Positions 9,758 to 18,596 of a DNA stretch of 64,000 bases are shown here, one piece after another. The stretch's first letter is position 1. Each line of letters opens with the position of its first letter. The notes below the pieces were generated by a model. The model had not been told where the DNA came from and did no database searches. It worked only from the letters and a program-made list of their open reading frames with translations. The DNA is from Streptomyces nojiriensis (GTDB lineage Bacteria; Actinomycetota; Actinomycetes; Streptomycetales; Streptomycetaceae), in NCBI RefSeq assembly GCF_017639205.1, contig NZ_CP071139.1, forward strand, positions 3,612,001 through 3,676,000, in the 5' to 3' direction. A program made the position numbers and the translations under genes.

Positions 9758-10603
9758 TCAGTCCCACCAGAATCCCCAGTGGTTGCTGCCGGTGACGGCC
9801 TCGTCGGCGTAGGCGCGGATGCTGCCGGAGCCCTGCCAGATGTTGTCGGGCGCGAAGGCGTAGTGCTCCGCCGCGACGGGGAGCGCGCGGGCGACCGTAC
9901 GCGGCGGGGCCGCCACGGACACGTGGAGCTCGTCGAAGCCGAGGGCCACGACGCGGGCGCCGAAGCGGTCCTCCCAGGAGCGCAGGACCGCGCTGATGCG
10001 GGCGGTGTCGTTCTCGTGGTTGGTCGGGCCGCACCAGCCCATCGCGGCCGGTACGTCGGCCCCGCGGCCCGCGGGGACCAGCGCGAGCCGCGGGCTCGGC
10101 AGGTGGCCGCTCGCGATCAGCCCGTCCGCGAGCCCACAGGCGACGGCGTCCGGATCCGGCCCGTCCTCCGACCGGGCGAGCCCGGGCCAGTCGCGGCCGA
10201 AGGGAGCGATGAGCTCCTCCCCCTCCGCCCCCTCCTCGGGGTCGGGCACGACCGCGCTCCAGAACTCGCGCAGCACGGGCTCGACGTGGTGGTCGTCGGG
10301 GTCGGACATCCGCTCCGGCGAGAACTCCCGCTCCTGCCACCACCGTTCCAGCCCGCGCCGCCCCTGGAGCAGCACGGCCTGCAGCCCGGCGGCCGCGAGC
10401 GCGGGACTCCGGTGAGCGGCGAGCGCCCCGACCCCCACGGCCTCGTCGGACACCCACAGCAGCGGCGCGGACTCCCGCCACCACCCCCGCCGACCGGGCC
10501 TGTCGATGAGCACACCGCGCGGCAACTCCAGCCCGAGGGACCGCCCTTGGGGATCCTCGGCCAGGACGGACAGCGGGCTGCGCACCTTCGGAGACTTCGA
10601 CAT
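9758..10603 (-). CDS. DUF4253 domain-containing protein
   Basis: A 281-residue protein whose C-terminal half (about residues 175-281) looks like DUF4253: FGARVVALGFDELHV, PVAAEHYAFAPDNIWQG and a final SNHWGFWWD. The N-terminal half resembles other variable Streptomyces N-termini. No catalytic role is known for the family. The ATG at 10603 begins MSKSPKVRSP. Family assignment is from memory of the C-terminal pattern. Confidence 0.75.
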   Translation of the reverse strand: MSKSPKVRSPLSVLAEDPQGRSLGLELPRGVLIDRPGRRGWWRESAPLLWVSDEAVGVGALAAHRSPALAAAGLQAVLLQGRRGLERWWQEREFSPERMSDPDDHHVEPVLREFWSAVVPDPEEGAEGEELIAPFGRDWPGLARSEDGPDPDAVACGLADGLIASGHLPSPRLALVPAGRGADVPAAMGWCGPTNHENDTARISAVLRSWEDRFGARVVALGFDELHVSVAAPPRTVARALPVAAEHYAFAPDNIWQGSGSIRAYADEAVTGSNHWGFWWD

Positions 10604-10676
10604 GCGGCGACCGTAACCACCACCACTGACAACCGCCGCCGCAGGCTACGGTGGCAGGCATGAGAAGGGGCGCTCA

Positions 10677-11132
10677 GTGAGTGACCGACCGCGACGGTCC
10701 GTCTGGTGGTTCACAGCGGCGGCAGGCCTCATCGTGGCCTTGCCGGTCGCATTCCTGGCAGACCTCGGCGAGAACCGTGAGGCCTCGCCGGCGGTCGGCG
10801 ACGTGGAGGGGGTCTGGCAGGGCTCGGACGGTGGCCGGCTGACGGTTCGGGCCGATGGTTCGGCGGACCTGGAGCGGGTCACACGGCCCGGGCCGGACTG
10901 CGGGCGGTCCACCGACGCGGCGGGCCGTTCGTACACCGGGCCGGCGACGTGGGTCTTCGACACCTATCCCGACGAGAGGCCGGGGATCAGGTTCGACTAC
11001 CAGGGACCCGCCACCGCCAAGCCGTGCAAGGCCTACCTGGTGGTCTTCTCGCTGAAGGACGGCACGAAGGGGTTCCTCCCCCAGGACCCGCCCGGCGTGC
11101 ACTACGTACGGTCGGCCGGGCCGCTGGGCTGA
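10677..11132 (+). CDS. Hypothetical membrane-anchored protein
   Basis: A 151-residue protein with one N-terminal hydrophobic segment (about residues 9-29) that can act as an anchor or uncleaved signal. A soluble domain follows starting VGDVEGVWQGSDGGRLTV, a pattern seen in many Streptomyces exported proteins. Two cysteines (PGPDCGRS and AKPCKAY) could form a disulfide. The GTG at 10677 has AAGGGG about 8 nt upstream. Function unknown. Confidence 0.72.
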   Translation: MSDRPRRSVWWFTAAAGLIVALPVAFLADLGENREASPAVGDVEGVWQGSDGGRLTVRADGSADLERVTRPGPDCGRSTDAAGRSYTGPATWVFDTYPDERPGIRFDYQGPATAKPCKAYLVVFSLKDGTKGFLPQDPPGVHYVRSAGPLG

Positions 11133-11179
11133 CCGACGCGGGGCGGGCAGGGCGCCGTCCCTTGCGGGTGGACCGGGGA

Positions 11180-11208
11180 AGCCCCGGCCCGGGATACCGG
11201 CCGGGGCT
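11180..11208. terminator. Hairpin terminator between convergent genes
   Basis: A perfect 10-bp stem (AGCCCCGGCC at 11180-11189 with GGCCGGGGCT at 11199-11208), followed by TTTCG. It lies between convergent genes and can serve both. Confidence 0.75.
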
Positions 11209-11225
11209 CTTTCGTGTCCGCCGCG

Positions 11226-12029
11226 CTATGCGTCCCGCAGGCCCGCCGCGTCCAGGAGGTACGCCACCATCGGGTCGTAGAAGCGGGGGTCGCGGACGTG
11301 GTCGTCCAGGGGGACCGTCACCTGGACCGCGCCTTCCGCCTCGCCGATGAACAGGGCCGGGTCGTTGCAGTCCGCGTAGCCCACCGCGTCCAGGCCCCGC
11401 TGGGCCGCGCAGCCCGCCCAGCCGTGGTCGGCGACGACCAGGTCCGGCAGCGGGCGGTTCTCGGCCGCCAGGCCGTCCAGGATCGCGGCCATCGGCTCCG
11501 GCGAGTGGGTGTGCCACAGCGTCGCGCCCCGCTCCAGGACCGCGACGTCGGCGAACTGCCACACCGAGCCCTCGTCCGCCACCAGCCCCTGCGGGATGAC
11601 GACGATCTCGCAGCCCGCCGCCCGCAGGGCCGCCGCCGTGGCGCGGTGGACGTCCAGCAGGCCGCCCGGGTGGCCGGTGGCGAAGAGCACGCTCTGCCGG
11701 TCCAGCGCCGCCTTGCGCAGCCGCGCCGCCAGGCGGTCCAGGCCGGCCACGGTCAGTTCGGGGTCGATGGTGTCCTGGCCGAAGCGGAACTCGGGGTCGT
11801 CCACGACGCCGCACCGCTCCGCCATCACCGCGAGCACGTCCTGCTCGTCCGTCCAGCGGTCGCCCAGTTCCAGCCCGAGCCAGTAGTGCCGATCGCCGTT
11901 GGCGAGCTTGCGGTAGTGGCTCAGGTTGTTGTCGCGCGGCGTGGCGACCTGCCCCGCGATCCGGGTGCGGACCAGGTGGTCGATGAGTTCGGCGCGGGTG
12001 GGTACGGGCGTCTCTATCGGCTTCGGCAT
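11226..12029 (-). CDS. Conserved actinobacterial protein, annotated as a phosphatase in relatives
   Basis: A 267-residue soluble protein. Relatives in Streptomyces often carry the label phosphatase, but I see no classical phosphatase motif. Conserved-looking stretches are NNLSHYRKLANGDRHYWLGL, ATGHPGGLL, VVIPQGL, WHTHSPEPM and VVADHGWAGCAAQ, rich in His and Asp that could bind metal. Of two in-frame ATGs (12029 and 12038) I chose the one starting MPKPIETP; neither has a strong ribosome binding site. It is co-directional with the TetR gene upstream of it. Confidence 0.75.
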   Translation of the reverse strand: MPKPIETPVPTRAELIDHLVRTRIAGQVATPRDNNLSHYRKLANGDRHYWLGLELGDRWTDEQDVLAVMAERCGVVDDPEFRFGQDTIDPELTVAGLDRLAARLRKAALDRQSVLFATGHPGGLLDVHRATAAALRAAGCEIVVIPQGLVADEGSVWQFADVAVLERGATLWHTHSPEPMAAILDGLAAENRPLPDLVVADHGWAGCAAQRGLDAVGYADCNDPALFIGEAEGAVQVTVPLDDHVRDPRFYDPMVAYLLDAAGLRDA

Positions 12030-12094
12030 ACGGGCCATTCTGCCGCCGCCGGGGCGGAGCCGGCGCGTCCATTCCGGTCGGCGGACGCCCCGGG

Positions 12095-12673
12095 TCACGC
12101 CGACAGCGCCCCGAACGCGCCGTGGGCGAGGCGCCGCAGCAGCGATTCCACCGCCTCGCGCCCCAGCGCCGCCAGGTGCGGGGTGGAGTTGAGCAGGCCG
12201 AAGACCGCGTGCACGGCGACCCGCACCTCCGCCTCGCCGACCTCCGGGTGCAGTTCCCGTACGACCTCCACCCACAGCTCCACGTACTGGCGCTGCAGCT
12301 GCCGCACGAGCTTGCGGTCGGCCTCCCGGAGCCGGTCGAGCTCCCGGTCGTGCAGGGTGATCAGCGCGCGGTCGTCGAGCGCGAAGTCGATGTGGCCGTC
12401 GATGAGGGAGGACAGCACCCGGGCCGGGTCGCCCGCCGCCTCCGCCACGCGGTGCCGGCCGCCGGTCAGCAGCCGCTCGCTGATGCCGACGAGCAGTTCG
12501 GCGAGCATGGCGTCCTTGCCCGCGAAGTGCCGGTACAGGCCGGGACCGCTGATGCCCACGGCGGCCCCTATCTCGTCGACGCCCACGCCGTGGAATCCAC
12601 GCGCGGCGAAGAGACGAGCGGCCTCACTGAGGATCTGCTCGCGACGGGTGGGTGCGGCCGCTCTGGTGCTCAT
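12095..12673 (-). CDS. TetR-family regulator, probable regulator of leucine catabolism
   Basis: A 192-residue TetR protein with the DNA-binding domain in residues 8-55 (AARLFAARGFHGVGVDEIGAAVGISGPGLYRHF). The helical C-terminal domain has Glu/Arg-rich helices and probably binds an acyl-CoA-type ligand. It is divergent from the methylcrotonyl-CoA carboxylase operon. The shared 98-bp gap contains repeated GTTAAC elements including a perfect 12-bp palindrome, so autoregulation and operon repression are likely. Confidence 0.88.
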   Translation of the reverse strand: MSTRAAAPTRREQILSEAARLFAARGFHGVGVDEIGAAVGISGPGLYRHFAGKDAMLAELLVGISERLLTGGRHRVAEAAGDPARVLSSLIDGHIDFALDDRALITLHDRELDRLREADRKLVRQLQRQYVELWVEVVRELHPEVGEAEVRVAVHAVFGLLNSTPHLAALGREAVESLLRRLAHGAFGALSA

Positions 12674-12771
12674 GGGAAACCATTCTAGACAGGGCCGTTA
12701 GCGGTCGTTAACCTGAGCTCACAAGCGTTAACGCTCATTAACCGCGTGGAACGAGCAAGGGAGCTCGACCG
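12674..12771. promoter_or_regulatory. Divergent promoter/operator of the leucine-catabolic operon
   Basis: A perfect 12-bp palindrome (AGCGTTAACGCT) lies at 12724-12735. Related elements occur in the same gap: CGTTAGCG near 12696, CGTTAACC near 12706 and CATTAACCG near 12737. TAGAAT on the minus strand (about 12683-12688) could be the -10 of the TetR gene. The repeated CGTTAAC units are the likely TetR binding sites. Confidence 0.65.
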
Positions 12772-14388
12772 ATGCAGCAGGCACCAGTGCTGACGAGCGC
12801 CGCGGACCCGGCGTCCGAGGCCTGGCGGACCAACGAGGCCGCCCACCGCGAGCTGACCGAGGGCCTGCGCGCCCGGCTCGACGCGGCCCGGCTCGGCGGC
12901 GGCGAGAAGGCCCGCGCCCGCCACACCGCCCGCGGGAAGCTCCTCCCGCGCGACCGCGTGGACACCCTCCTCGACCCCGGATCGCCCTTCCTGGAGCTGG
13001 CCCCGCTGGCCGCCGAGGGCATGTACGGGGGCGCCGCCCCCGCCGCCGGGGTCATCGCGGGCATCGGCCGGGTCAGCGGCCGCGAGTGCGTGATCGTCGC
13101 GAACGACGCCACCGTCAAGGGCGGCACGTACTACCCGATGACCGTCAAGAAGCACCTGCGCGCCCAGGAGGTGGCCCTGGAGAACCGTCTCCCCTGCCTC
13201 TACCTGGTCGACTCCGGCGGTGCCTTCCTCCCCATGCAGGACGAGGTCTTCCCCGACCGGGAGCACTTCGGCCGCATCTTCTACAACCAGGCCCGCATGT
13301 CGGGGGCCGGCATCCCGCAGATCGCCGCCGTCCTCGGCTCCTGCACGGCCGGCGGCGCGTACGTACCGGCGATGAGTGACGAGGCCGTCATCGTCCGCAA
13401 CCAGGGCACGATCTTCCTCGGCGGCCCGCCGCTGGTGAAGGCCGCCACCGGCGAGGTGGTCACGGCCGAGGAGCTCGGCGGCGGCGAGGTCCACTCCCGG
13501 ATCTCGGGCGTGACCGACCACCTCGCGGAGGACGACGCGCACGCGCTGCGGATCGTACGGAACATCGTGGCGACCCTGCCCGAGCGCGGGGCCCTGCCCT
13601 GGTCGGTCGAGGCGCCGGAAGAGCCCAAGGTGGACCCGTACGGGCTGTACGGTGCGGTCCCCGTCAACTCGCGCACCCCGTACGACGCCCGCGAGATCAT
13701 CGCCCGGATCGTGGACGGCTCCCGCTTCCAGGAGTTCAAGTCCGAGTTCGGCCAGACGCTGGTCACCGGCTTCGCCCGGATCCACGGACACCCGGTCGGG
13801 ATCATCGCCAACAACGGCATCCTGTTCGCCGAGTCCGCACAGAAGGGCGCGCACTTCATCGAGCTGTGCGACCAGCGCGGCATCCCGCTCCTCTTCCTCC
13901 AGAACATCTCCGGCTTCATGGTCGGCAAGGACTACGAGGCCGGCGGCATCGCCAAGCACGGCGCCAAGATGGTGACGGCCGTGGCCTGCACCCGGGTGCC
14001 GAAGCTGACCGTGGTGGTCGGCGGCTCGTACGGCGCCGGCAACTACTCGATGTGCGGCCGGGCGTACTCGCCCCGCTTCCTGTGGATGTGGCCCAACGCC
14101 AAGATCTCCGTGATGGGCGGGGAGCAGGCGGCCTCGGTGCTCGCCACGGTCAAGCGCGACCAGATCGAGGGCGCCGGCCAGGAATGGCCCGCCGAGGACG
14201 AGGAGGCCTTCAAGGCCCCGGTCCGCGCGCAGTACGAGGAGCAGGGCAACGCCTACTACGCCACCGCGCGGCTGTGGGACGACGGGGTCATCGACCCGAT
14301 GGAAACCCGGCAGGTGCTGGGACTGGCCCTGACCGCGTGCGCGAACGCCCCGCTGGGCGACTCGGGCTTCGGCATCTTCCGTATGTGA
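12772..14388 (+). CDS. accD1: Methylcrotonyl-CoA carboxylase beta subunit (carboxyltransferase)
   Basis: A 538-residue acyl-CoA carboxyltransferase subunit. It moves CO2 from carboxybiotin to an acyl-CoA, here probably 3-methylcrotonyl-CoA in leucine breakdown. Both halves of the crotonase-like fold are present (GGTYYPMTVKKHLRAQEVA; LLFLQNISGFMVG; VVGGSYGAGNYSMCGRAYSP). Start ATG 12772 follows AAGGGAGCTCGACCG. It leads an operon with the biotin subunit, HMG-CoA lyase and an acyl-CoA dehydrogenase, the standard leucine set. A methylglutaconyl-CoA hydratase is not in the cluster. The S. coelicolor equivalent, to my memory, is AccD1. Confidence 0.92.
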   Translation: MQQAPVLTSAADPASEAWRTNEAAHRELTEGLRARLDAARLGGGEKARARHTARGKLLPRDRVDTLLDPGSPFLELAPLAAEGMYGGAAPAAGVIAGIGRVSGRECVIVANDATVKGGTYYPMTVKKHLRAQEVALENRLPCLYLVDSGGAFLPMQDEVFPDREHFGRIFYNQARMSGAGIPQIAAVLGSCTAGGAYVPAMSDEAVIVRNQGTIFLGGPPLVKAATGEVVTAEELGGGEVHSRISGVTDHLAEDDAHALRIVRNIVATLPERGALPWSVEAPEEPKVDPYGLYGAVPVNSRTPYDAREIIARIVDGSRFQEFKSEFGQTLVTGFARIHGHPVGIIANNGILFAESAQKGAHFIELCDQRGIPLLFLQNISGFMVGKDYEAGGIAKHGAKMVTAVACTRVPKLTVVVGGSYGAGNYSMCGRAYSPRFLWMWPNAKISVMGGEQAASVLATVKRDQIEGAGQEWPAEDEEAFKAPVRAQYEEQGNAYYATARLWDDGVIDPMETRQVLGLALTACANAPLGDSGFGIFRM

Positions 14389-14404
14389 CGTGAGGACCTC
14401 ACTG

Positions 14405-16432
14405 ATGTTCAGCACTGTTCTGGTGGCGAACCGGGGCGAGATCGCGGTCCGGGTCATCCGCACCCTGCGGCAGCTCGGCATCCGCTCCGTGGCCGTCTTC
14501 AGCGACGCCGACGCGGACGCCCGCCATGTCCGGGAGGCCGACACGGCCGTCCGGATCGGCCCGGCCGCGGCGGCCGAGAGCTACCTGTCGGTGGAGCGGC
14601 TGCTGGATGCCGCCCGCCGCACCGGCGCCGAGGCCGTCCACCCCGGCTACGGCTTCCTGGCCGAGAACGCCGCCTTCGCGCAGGCCTGCGCCGACGCGGG
14701 GCTCGCCTTCATCGGGCCGCCGGCGAGCGCCATCAACCTGATGGGCGACAAGATCCGTGCCAAGGAGACCGTGAAGGCGGCGGGCGTACCCGTCGTACCG
14801 GGCTCCTCGGGCAGCGGCCTGACCGACGCCGAACTGGTCGCCGCCGCGGCGGAGATCGGTATGCCGGTGCTGCTCAAGCCCTCGGCGGGCGGCGGCGGCA
14901 AGGGCATGCGGCTGGTGCGCGACGAGGCGGTGCTGGCCGAGGAGATCGCGGCGGCCCGCCGCGAGGCGCGGTCCTCCTTCGGCGACGACACCCTGCTGGT
15001 CGAGCGGTGGGTGGACCGGCCGCGGCACATCGAGATCCAGGTGCTGGCGGACGCCCACGGGAACGTGGTGCACCTGGGCGAGCGCGAGTGCTCGCTGCAG
15101 CGCCGGCACCAGAAGGTGATCGAGGAGGCCCCGTCGGTCCTGCTCGACGAGAAGACCCGGGCGGCGATGGGCGCGGCGGCCGTGGACGCGGCCCGCTCCT
15201 GCGGGTACGTCGGCGCGGGCACGGTGGAGTTCATCGTGCCGGGCGGCGACCCGTCCTCGTACTACTTCATGGAGATGAACACCCGCCTCCAGGTCGAGCA
15301 CCCGGTGACGGAGCTGATCACCGGGCTGGACCTGGTGGAGCAGCAGATCCGGGTGGCGGCCGGCGCCCGGCTGGGCTTCGACCAGTCCGAGGTGACGCTG
15401 ACCGGGCACGCCATCGAGGCCCGCGTCTGCGCGGAGGACCCGGCGCGCGGGTTCCTGCCGTCCGGCGGCACGGTGCTGGCCCTGTCCGAGCCGGACGGCG
15501 GTGCGGTCCGTACGGACTCCGGGCTGACGGCGGGCGTGCCGGTGGGCTCCACGTACGACCCGATGCTGTCGAAGGTCATCGTCCACGGGCCGGACCGCCC
15601 GACGGCGCTGCGCATGCTGCGGGCGGCGCTGGCCGACACGGTGATCCTGGGCGTGCAGACGAACGCCGGCTTCCTGCGGAGGCTGCTGGCCCACCCGGAC
15701 GTGGTGTCGGGCGACCTGGACACCGGCCTGGTCGAGCGGGACCTCCCGTCCCTCCTGCCGGAGGGGGTCCCGGACGAGGTGTACACGGCCGCGGCGCTGC
15801 TGGCGCAGCCCTCGGCGAAGCCGCAGCAGGAGCGATGGGTCGACCCCTTCGACGCCGCCAGCGGCTGGCGCCTGGGCGGCACCCCCGCCTGGACGGTCCA
15901 CCACTTCCGCCTGCCCGGTCAGGAACCCGTACGGGTCGAGACGCGGCTCAGCGATTCAGCCTCGCCGGCGTTTGAGGCGCGGGGTCCGGGGCAGGGCCCC
16001 GGCGCACCGGTGCGGGCCCGGATCGTGGCCCGCACCACCGACGCCGTCACCGTCGAACTCGACGGCGTCACGCACCGCTTCAGCCACGCCGCCTCCCCGG
16101 AGGGGACCTGGCTCGGCCGCGACGCCGACTCCTGGCACGTCCAGACGTACGACCCCGTCGTGGCCAACCTCAGCGGGGCCGGACACGGCGGCGCCGACAC
16201 CCTCGCCGCCCCCATGCCCGGCACCGTCACCGTCGTCAAGGTGGCCGTCGGCGACAAGGTCGCGGCCGGGCAGAGCCTGCTCGTCGTCGAGGCCATGAAG
16301 ATGGAGCACGTCATCTCGGCCCCGCACGCCGGCACCGTCACCGAGCTCGACGTGACCCCCGGCAGCACGGTCGCCATGGACCAGATCCTGGCCGTCGTCA
16401 CCCCCGACGAGGACGAGGAGGGGGCCGCGTGA
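14405..16432 (+). CDS. mccA: Methylcrotonyl-CoA carboxylase alpha subunit (biotin carboxylase + biotin carrier)
   Basis: A 675-residue biotin-dependent carboxylase alpha chain. The biotin carboxylase domain (residues 1-450) has the ATP-grasp loop KPSAGGGGKGM and MEMNTRLQVEHPVTE. The C-terminal carrier domain has EAMKMEH with biotinylated Lys632. ATG 14405 has GAGG 10-13 nt upstream; GTG 14390 lacks one. It starts 16 bases after accD1 and overlaps the lyase gene by 4 bases (GTGA). Odd: bases 15955-16003, residues about 516-533, match a Streptomyces intergenic repeat read in frame, placing a Ser/Gly/Pro-rich stretch between catalytic and carrier parts. Confidence 0.92.
   Translation: MFSTVLVANRGEIAVRVIRTLRQLGIRSVAVFSDADADARHVREADTAVRIGPAAAAESYLSVERLLDAARRTGAEAVHPGYGFLAENAAFAQACADAGLAFIGPPASAINLMGDKIRAKETVKAAGVPVVPGSSGSGLTDAELVAAAAEIGMPVLLKPSAGGGGKGMRLVRDEAVLAEEIAAARREARSSFGDDTLLVERWVDRPRHIEIQVLADAHGNVVHLGERECSLQRRHQKVIEEAPSVLLDEKTRAAMGAAAVDAARSCGYVGAGTVEFIVPGGDPSSYYFMEMNTRLQVEHPVTELITGLDLVEQQIRVAAGARLGFDQSEVTLTGHAIEARVCAEDPARGFLPSGGTVLALSEPDGGAVRTDSGLTAGVPVGSTYDPMLSKVIVHGPDRPTALRMLRAALADTVILGVQTNAGFLRRLLAHPDVVSGDLDTGLVERDLPSLLPEGVPDEVYTAAALLAQPSAKPQQERWVDPFDAASGWRLGGTPAWTVHHFRLPGQEPVRVETRLSDSASPAFEARGPGQGPGAPVRARIVARTTDAVTVELDGVTHRFSHAASPEGTWLGRDADSWHVQTYDPVVANLSGAGHGGADTLAAPMPGTVTVVKVAVGDKVAAGQSLLVVEAMKMEHVISAPHAGTVTELDVTPGSTVAMDQILAVVTPDEDEEGAA
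15955..16003. repeat. REP-like Streptomyces intergenic repeat located inside the mccA coding region
   Basis: About 49 bases containing GCCGGCGTTTGAGGCGCGGG followed by a GTCCGGGGCAGGGCCCC palindromic tail. The same core occurs at 50375-50398 (inverted) and 50734-50778, both in a non-coding gap. This family of sequences is normally intergenic in Streptomyces. Here it keeps the reading frame open. Confidence 0.75.
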
Positions 16433-17361
16433 ACAGGCTGCCCATGAACGTCCCGGCGCCCGGCCTCCCGGCCCGGGTCCGGATCCACGAGGTCGGCGCC
16501 CGCGACGGGCTGCAGAACGAGAAGACGGCCGTACCCACCGAGGTCAAGGCGGAGTTCATCCACCGCCTCGCCGCCGCCGGGCTGACGACCATCGAGGCCA
16601 CCAGCTTCGTGCACCCCAAGTGGGTGCCCCAACTCGCCGACGCGGAGGAGCTGTTCCCGCAGCTCGCCGATGTCACGGCGGACCTGCCGGTGCTCGTCCC
16701 CAACGAGCGCGGCCTCGACCGCGCGCTCGCCCTGGGGGCCACGCGCATCGCGGTCTTCGGCTCGGCCACCGAGACCTTCGCCTCCCGCAACCTCAACCGC
16801 ACCGTCGCCGAGTCCCTCGCCATGTTCGAGCCCGTCGTGGCCCGGGCCAAGGAGGGCGAAGCGCACGTCCGCGGCTACCTCTCGATGTGCTTCGGCGACC
16901 CCTGGGAGGGCCCGGTCCCGGTCCACCAGGTCGTCTCCGTCGCCAAGGCCCTGCTGGACCTCGGCTGTGACGAGCTGAGCCTCGGCGACACGATCGGCGT
17001 GGCCACGCCGGGCCATGTCCAGGCCCTGCTCGCCGCGCTGAACGAGGCCGGTGTCACGACCGACCGCATCGGCGTGCACTTCCACGACACCTACGGCCAG
17101 GCACTGTCCAACACCCTCGCCGCGCTCCAGCACGGCGTGAGCACCGTCGACGCCTCCGCAGGCGGCCTCGGCGGGTGCCCGTACGCGAAGAGCGCCACCG
17201 GCAACCTCGCGACCGAGGACCTGGTGTGGATGCTCGACGGCCTCGGCATCGAAACCGGGGTCGACCTGGCCGCCCTCACCGCCACGAGCGTGTGGATGGC
17301 CGAACAGCTGGGACGCCCCAGCCCCTCCCGTACCGTCCGCGCCCTCTCCCACAAGGAGTAG
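16429..17361 (+). CDS. hmgL: Hydroxymethylglutaryl-CoA lyase
   Basis: A 310-residue TIM-barrel lyase that cleaves HMG-CoA to acetoacetate and acetyl-CoA, the last step of leucine catabolism. Signatures: EVGARDGLQNE (substrate Arg and metal Asp), the metal His pair in GVHFHDTYGQ, and catalytic Cys in GGLGGCPYAKSATGN. The GTG start at 16429 overlaps the mccA stop as GTGA, so translation is probably coupled. ATG 16444 is an alternative. The next gene begins 7 bases after its stop. Confidence 0.94.
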   Translation: MNRLPMNVPAPGLPARVRIHEVGARDGLQNEKTAVPTEVKAEFIHRLAAAGLTTIEATSFVHPKWVPQLADAEELFPQLADVTADLPVLVPNERGLDRALALGATRIAVFGSATETFASRNLNRTVAESLAMFEPVVARAKEGEAHVRGYLSMCFGDPWEGPVPVHQVVSVAKALLDLGCDELSLGDTIGVATPGHVQALLAALNEAGVTTDRIGVHFHDTYGQALSNTLAALQHGVSTVDASAGGLGGCPYAKSATGNLATEDLVWMLDGLGIETGVDLAALTATSVWMAEQLGRPSPSRTVRALSHKE

Positions 17362-17368
17362 TCACACC

Positions 17369-18529
17369 ATGTCCCTCGACCACCGGCTCACCCCTGAGCA
17401 CGAGGAACTCCGCCGCACCGTGGAGGCGTTCGCGCACGACGTCGTCGCCCCGAAGATCGGCGACCTGTACGAGCGGCACGAGTTCCCGTACGAGATCGTC
17501 GCCGAGATGGGCCGCATGGGCCTGTTCGGCCTGCCCTTCCCGGAGGAGTACGGCGGCATGGGCGGGGACTACCTCGCCCTCGGCATCGCCCTGGAGGAGC
17601 TGGCCCGCGTCGACTCCTCGGTCGCCATCACCCTGGAGGCCGGTGTCTCCCTCGGCGCCATGCCGATCTACCTCTTCGGCTCGGAGGAGCAGAAGAGCGA
17701 GTGGCTGCCGAAGATGTGCTCCGGCGAGATCCTCGGCGCCTTCGGCCTGACGGAGCCCGGCGCCGGCTCCGACGCGGGCGGCACCCGCACCACCGCCGTC
17801 AAGGACGGCGACGACTGGGTCATCAACGGTTCGAAGTGCTTCATCACCAACTCCGGTACGGACATCACCGGCCTGGTCACCGTCACAGCGGTGACGGGCC
17901 GCAAGGCGGACGGCCGTCCGGAGATCTCCTCGATAATCGTCCCGTCCGGCACCCCGGGCTTCACGGTGGCCGCGCCGTACTCCAAGGTGGGCTGGAACTC
18001 CTCGGACACCCGTGAGCTGTCGTTCGACGGCGTACGGGTCCCCCTGGCCAACCTGGTGGGCCAGGAGGGCCGCGGCTACGCGCAGTTCCTGCGGATCCTC
18101 GACGAGGGCCGGATCGCCATCTCCGCGCTCGCGACCGGTCTCGCGCAGGGCTGCGTGGACGAGTCGGTGAAGTACGCCAAGGAGCGGCACGCCTTCGGCA
18201 AGGCGATCGGCGACAACCAGGCGATCCAGTTCAAGCTGGCCGACATGGAGATGCGCGCCCACATGGCCCGCATCGGCTGGCGCGACGCGGCGTCGCGGCT
18301 GGTGGCCGGGGAGCCGTTCAAGAAGGAGGCGGCGATCGCGAAGCTGTACTCCTCGACGGTCGCAGTCGACAACGCCCGCGAGGCGACGCAGATCCACGGC
18401 GGCTACGGCTTCATGAACGAGTACCCGGTGGCCCGCATGTGGCGGGACTCCAAGATCCTGGAGATCGGCGAGGGCACGAGCGAGGTCCAGCGCATGCTGA
18501 TCGCGCGCGAGCTGGGCTTCGCCGGCTGA
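17369..18529 (+). CDS. acdH: Acyl-CoA dehydrogenase, probably isovaleryl-CoA dehydrogenase
   Basis: A 386-residue FAD flavoprotein. In this operon it is expected to oxidise isovaleryl-CoA (and perhaps other branched acyl-CoAs) to methylcrotonyl-CoA, the substrate of the carboxylase upstream. Motifs: AFGLTEPGAGSDAGGT, FITNSG, WNSSDTRELSF, IHGGYGFMNEYPVARMWRD and EIGEGTSEVQRM. The ATG at 17369 follows AAGGAGTAGTCACACC, with the binding site inside the hmgL end. In S. coelicolor the gene at this position is acdH. A strong hairpin follows and closes the operon. Confidence 0.93.
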   Translation: MSLDHRLTPEHEELRRTVEAFAHDVVAPKIGDLYERHEFPYEIVAEMGRMGLFGLPFPEEYGGMGGDYLALGIALEELARVDSSVAITLEAGVSLGAMPIYLFGSEEQKSEWLPKMCSGEILGAFGLTEPGAGSDAGGTRTTAVKDGDDWVINGSKCFITNSGTDITGLVTVTAVTGRKADGRPEISSIIVPSGTPGFTVAAPYSKVGWNSSDTRELSFDGVRVPLANLVGQEGRGYAQFLRILDEGRIAISALATGLAQGCVDESVKYAKERHAFGKAIGDNQAIQFKLADMEMRAHMARIGWRDAASRLVAGEPFKKEAAIAKLYSSTVAVDNAREATQIHGGYGFMNEYPVARMWRDSKILEIGEGTSEVQRMLIARELGFAG

Positions 18530-18538
18530 GACCACCCG

Positions 18539-18584
18539 ATGCCGAAGTCCGGCGTGGGCCCGTGCCCGCGCCGGACTTCGGCAT
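18539..18584. terminator. Strong bidirectional terminator after acdH
   Basis: A perfect 16-bp stem, arms 18539-18554 and 18569-18584 (core GCCGAAGTCCGGCG), with a 14-nt loop. It separates acdH from the convergent small membrane gene. Confidence 0.85.
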
Positions 18585-18596
18585 GTCGGCGGGCGG

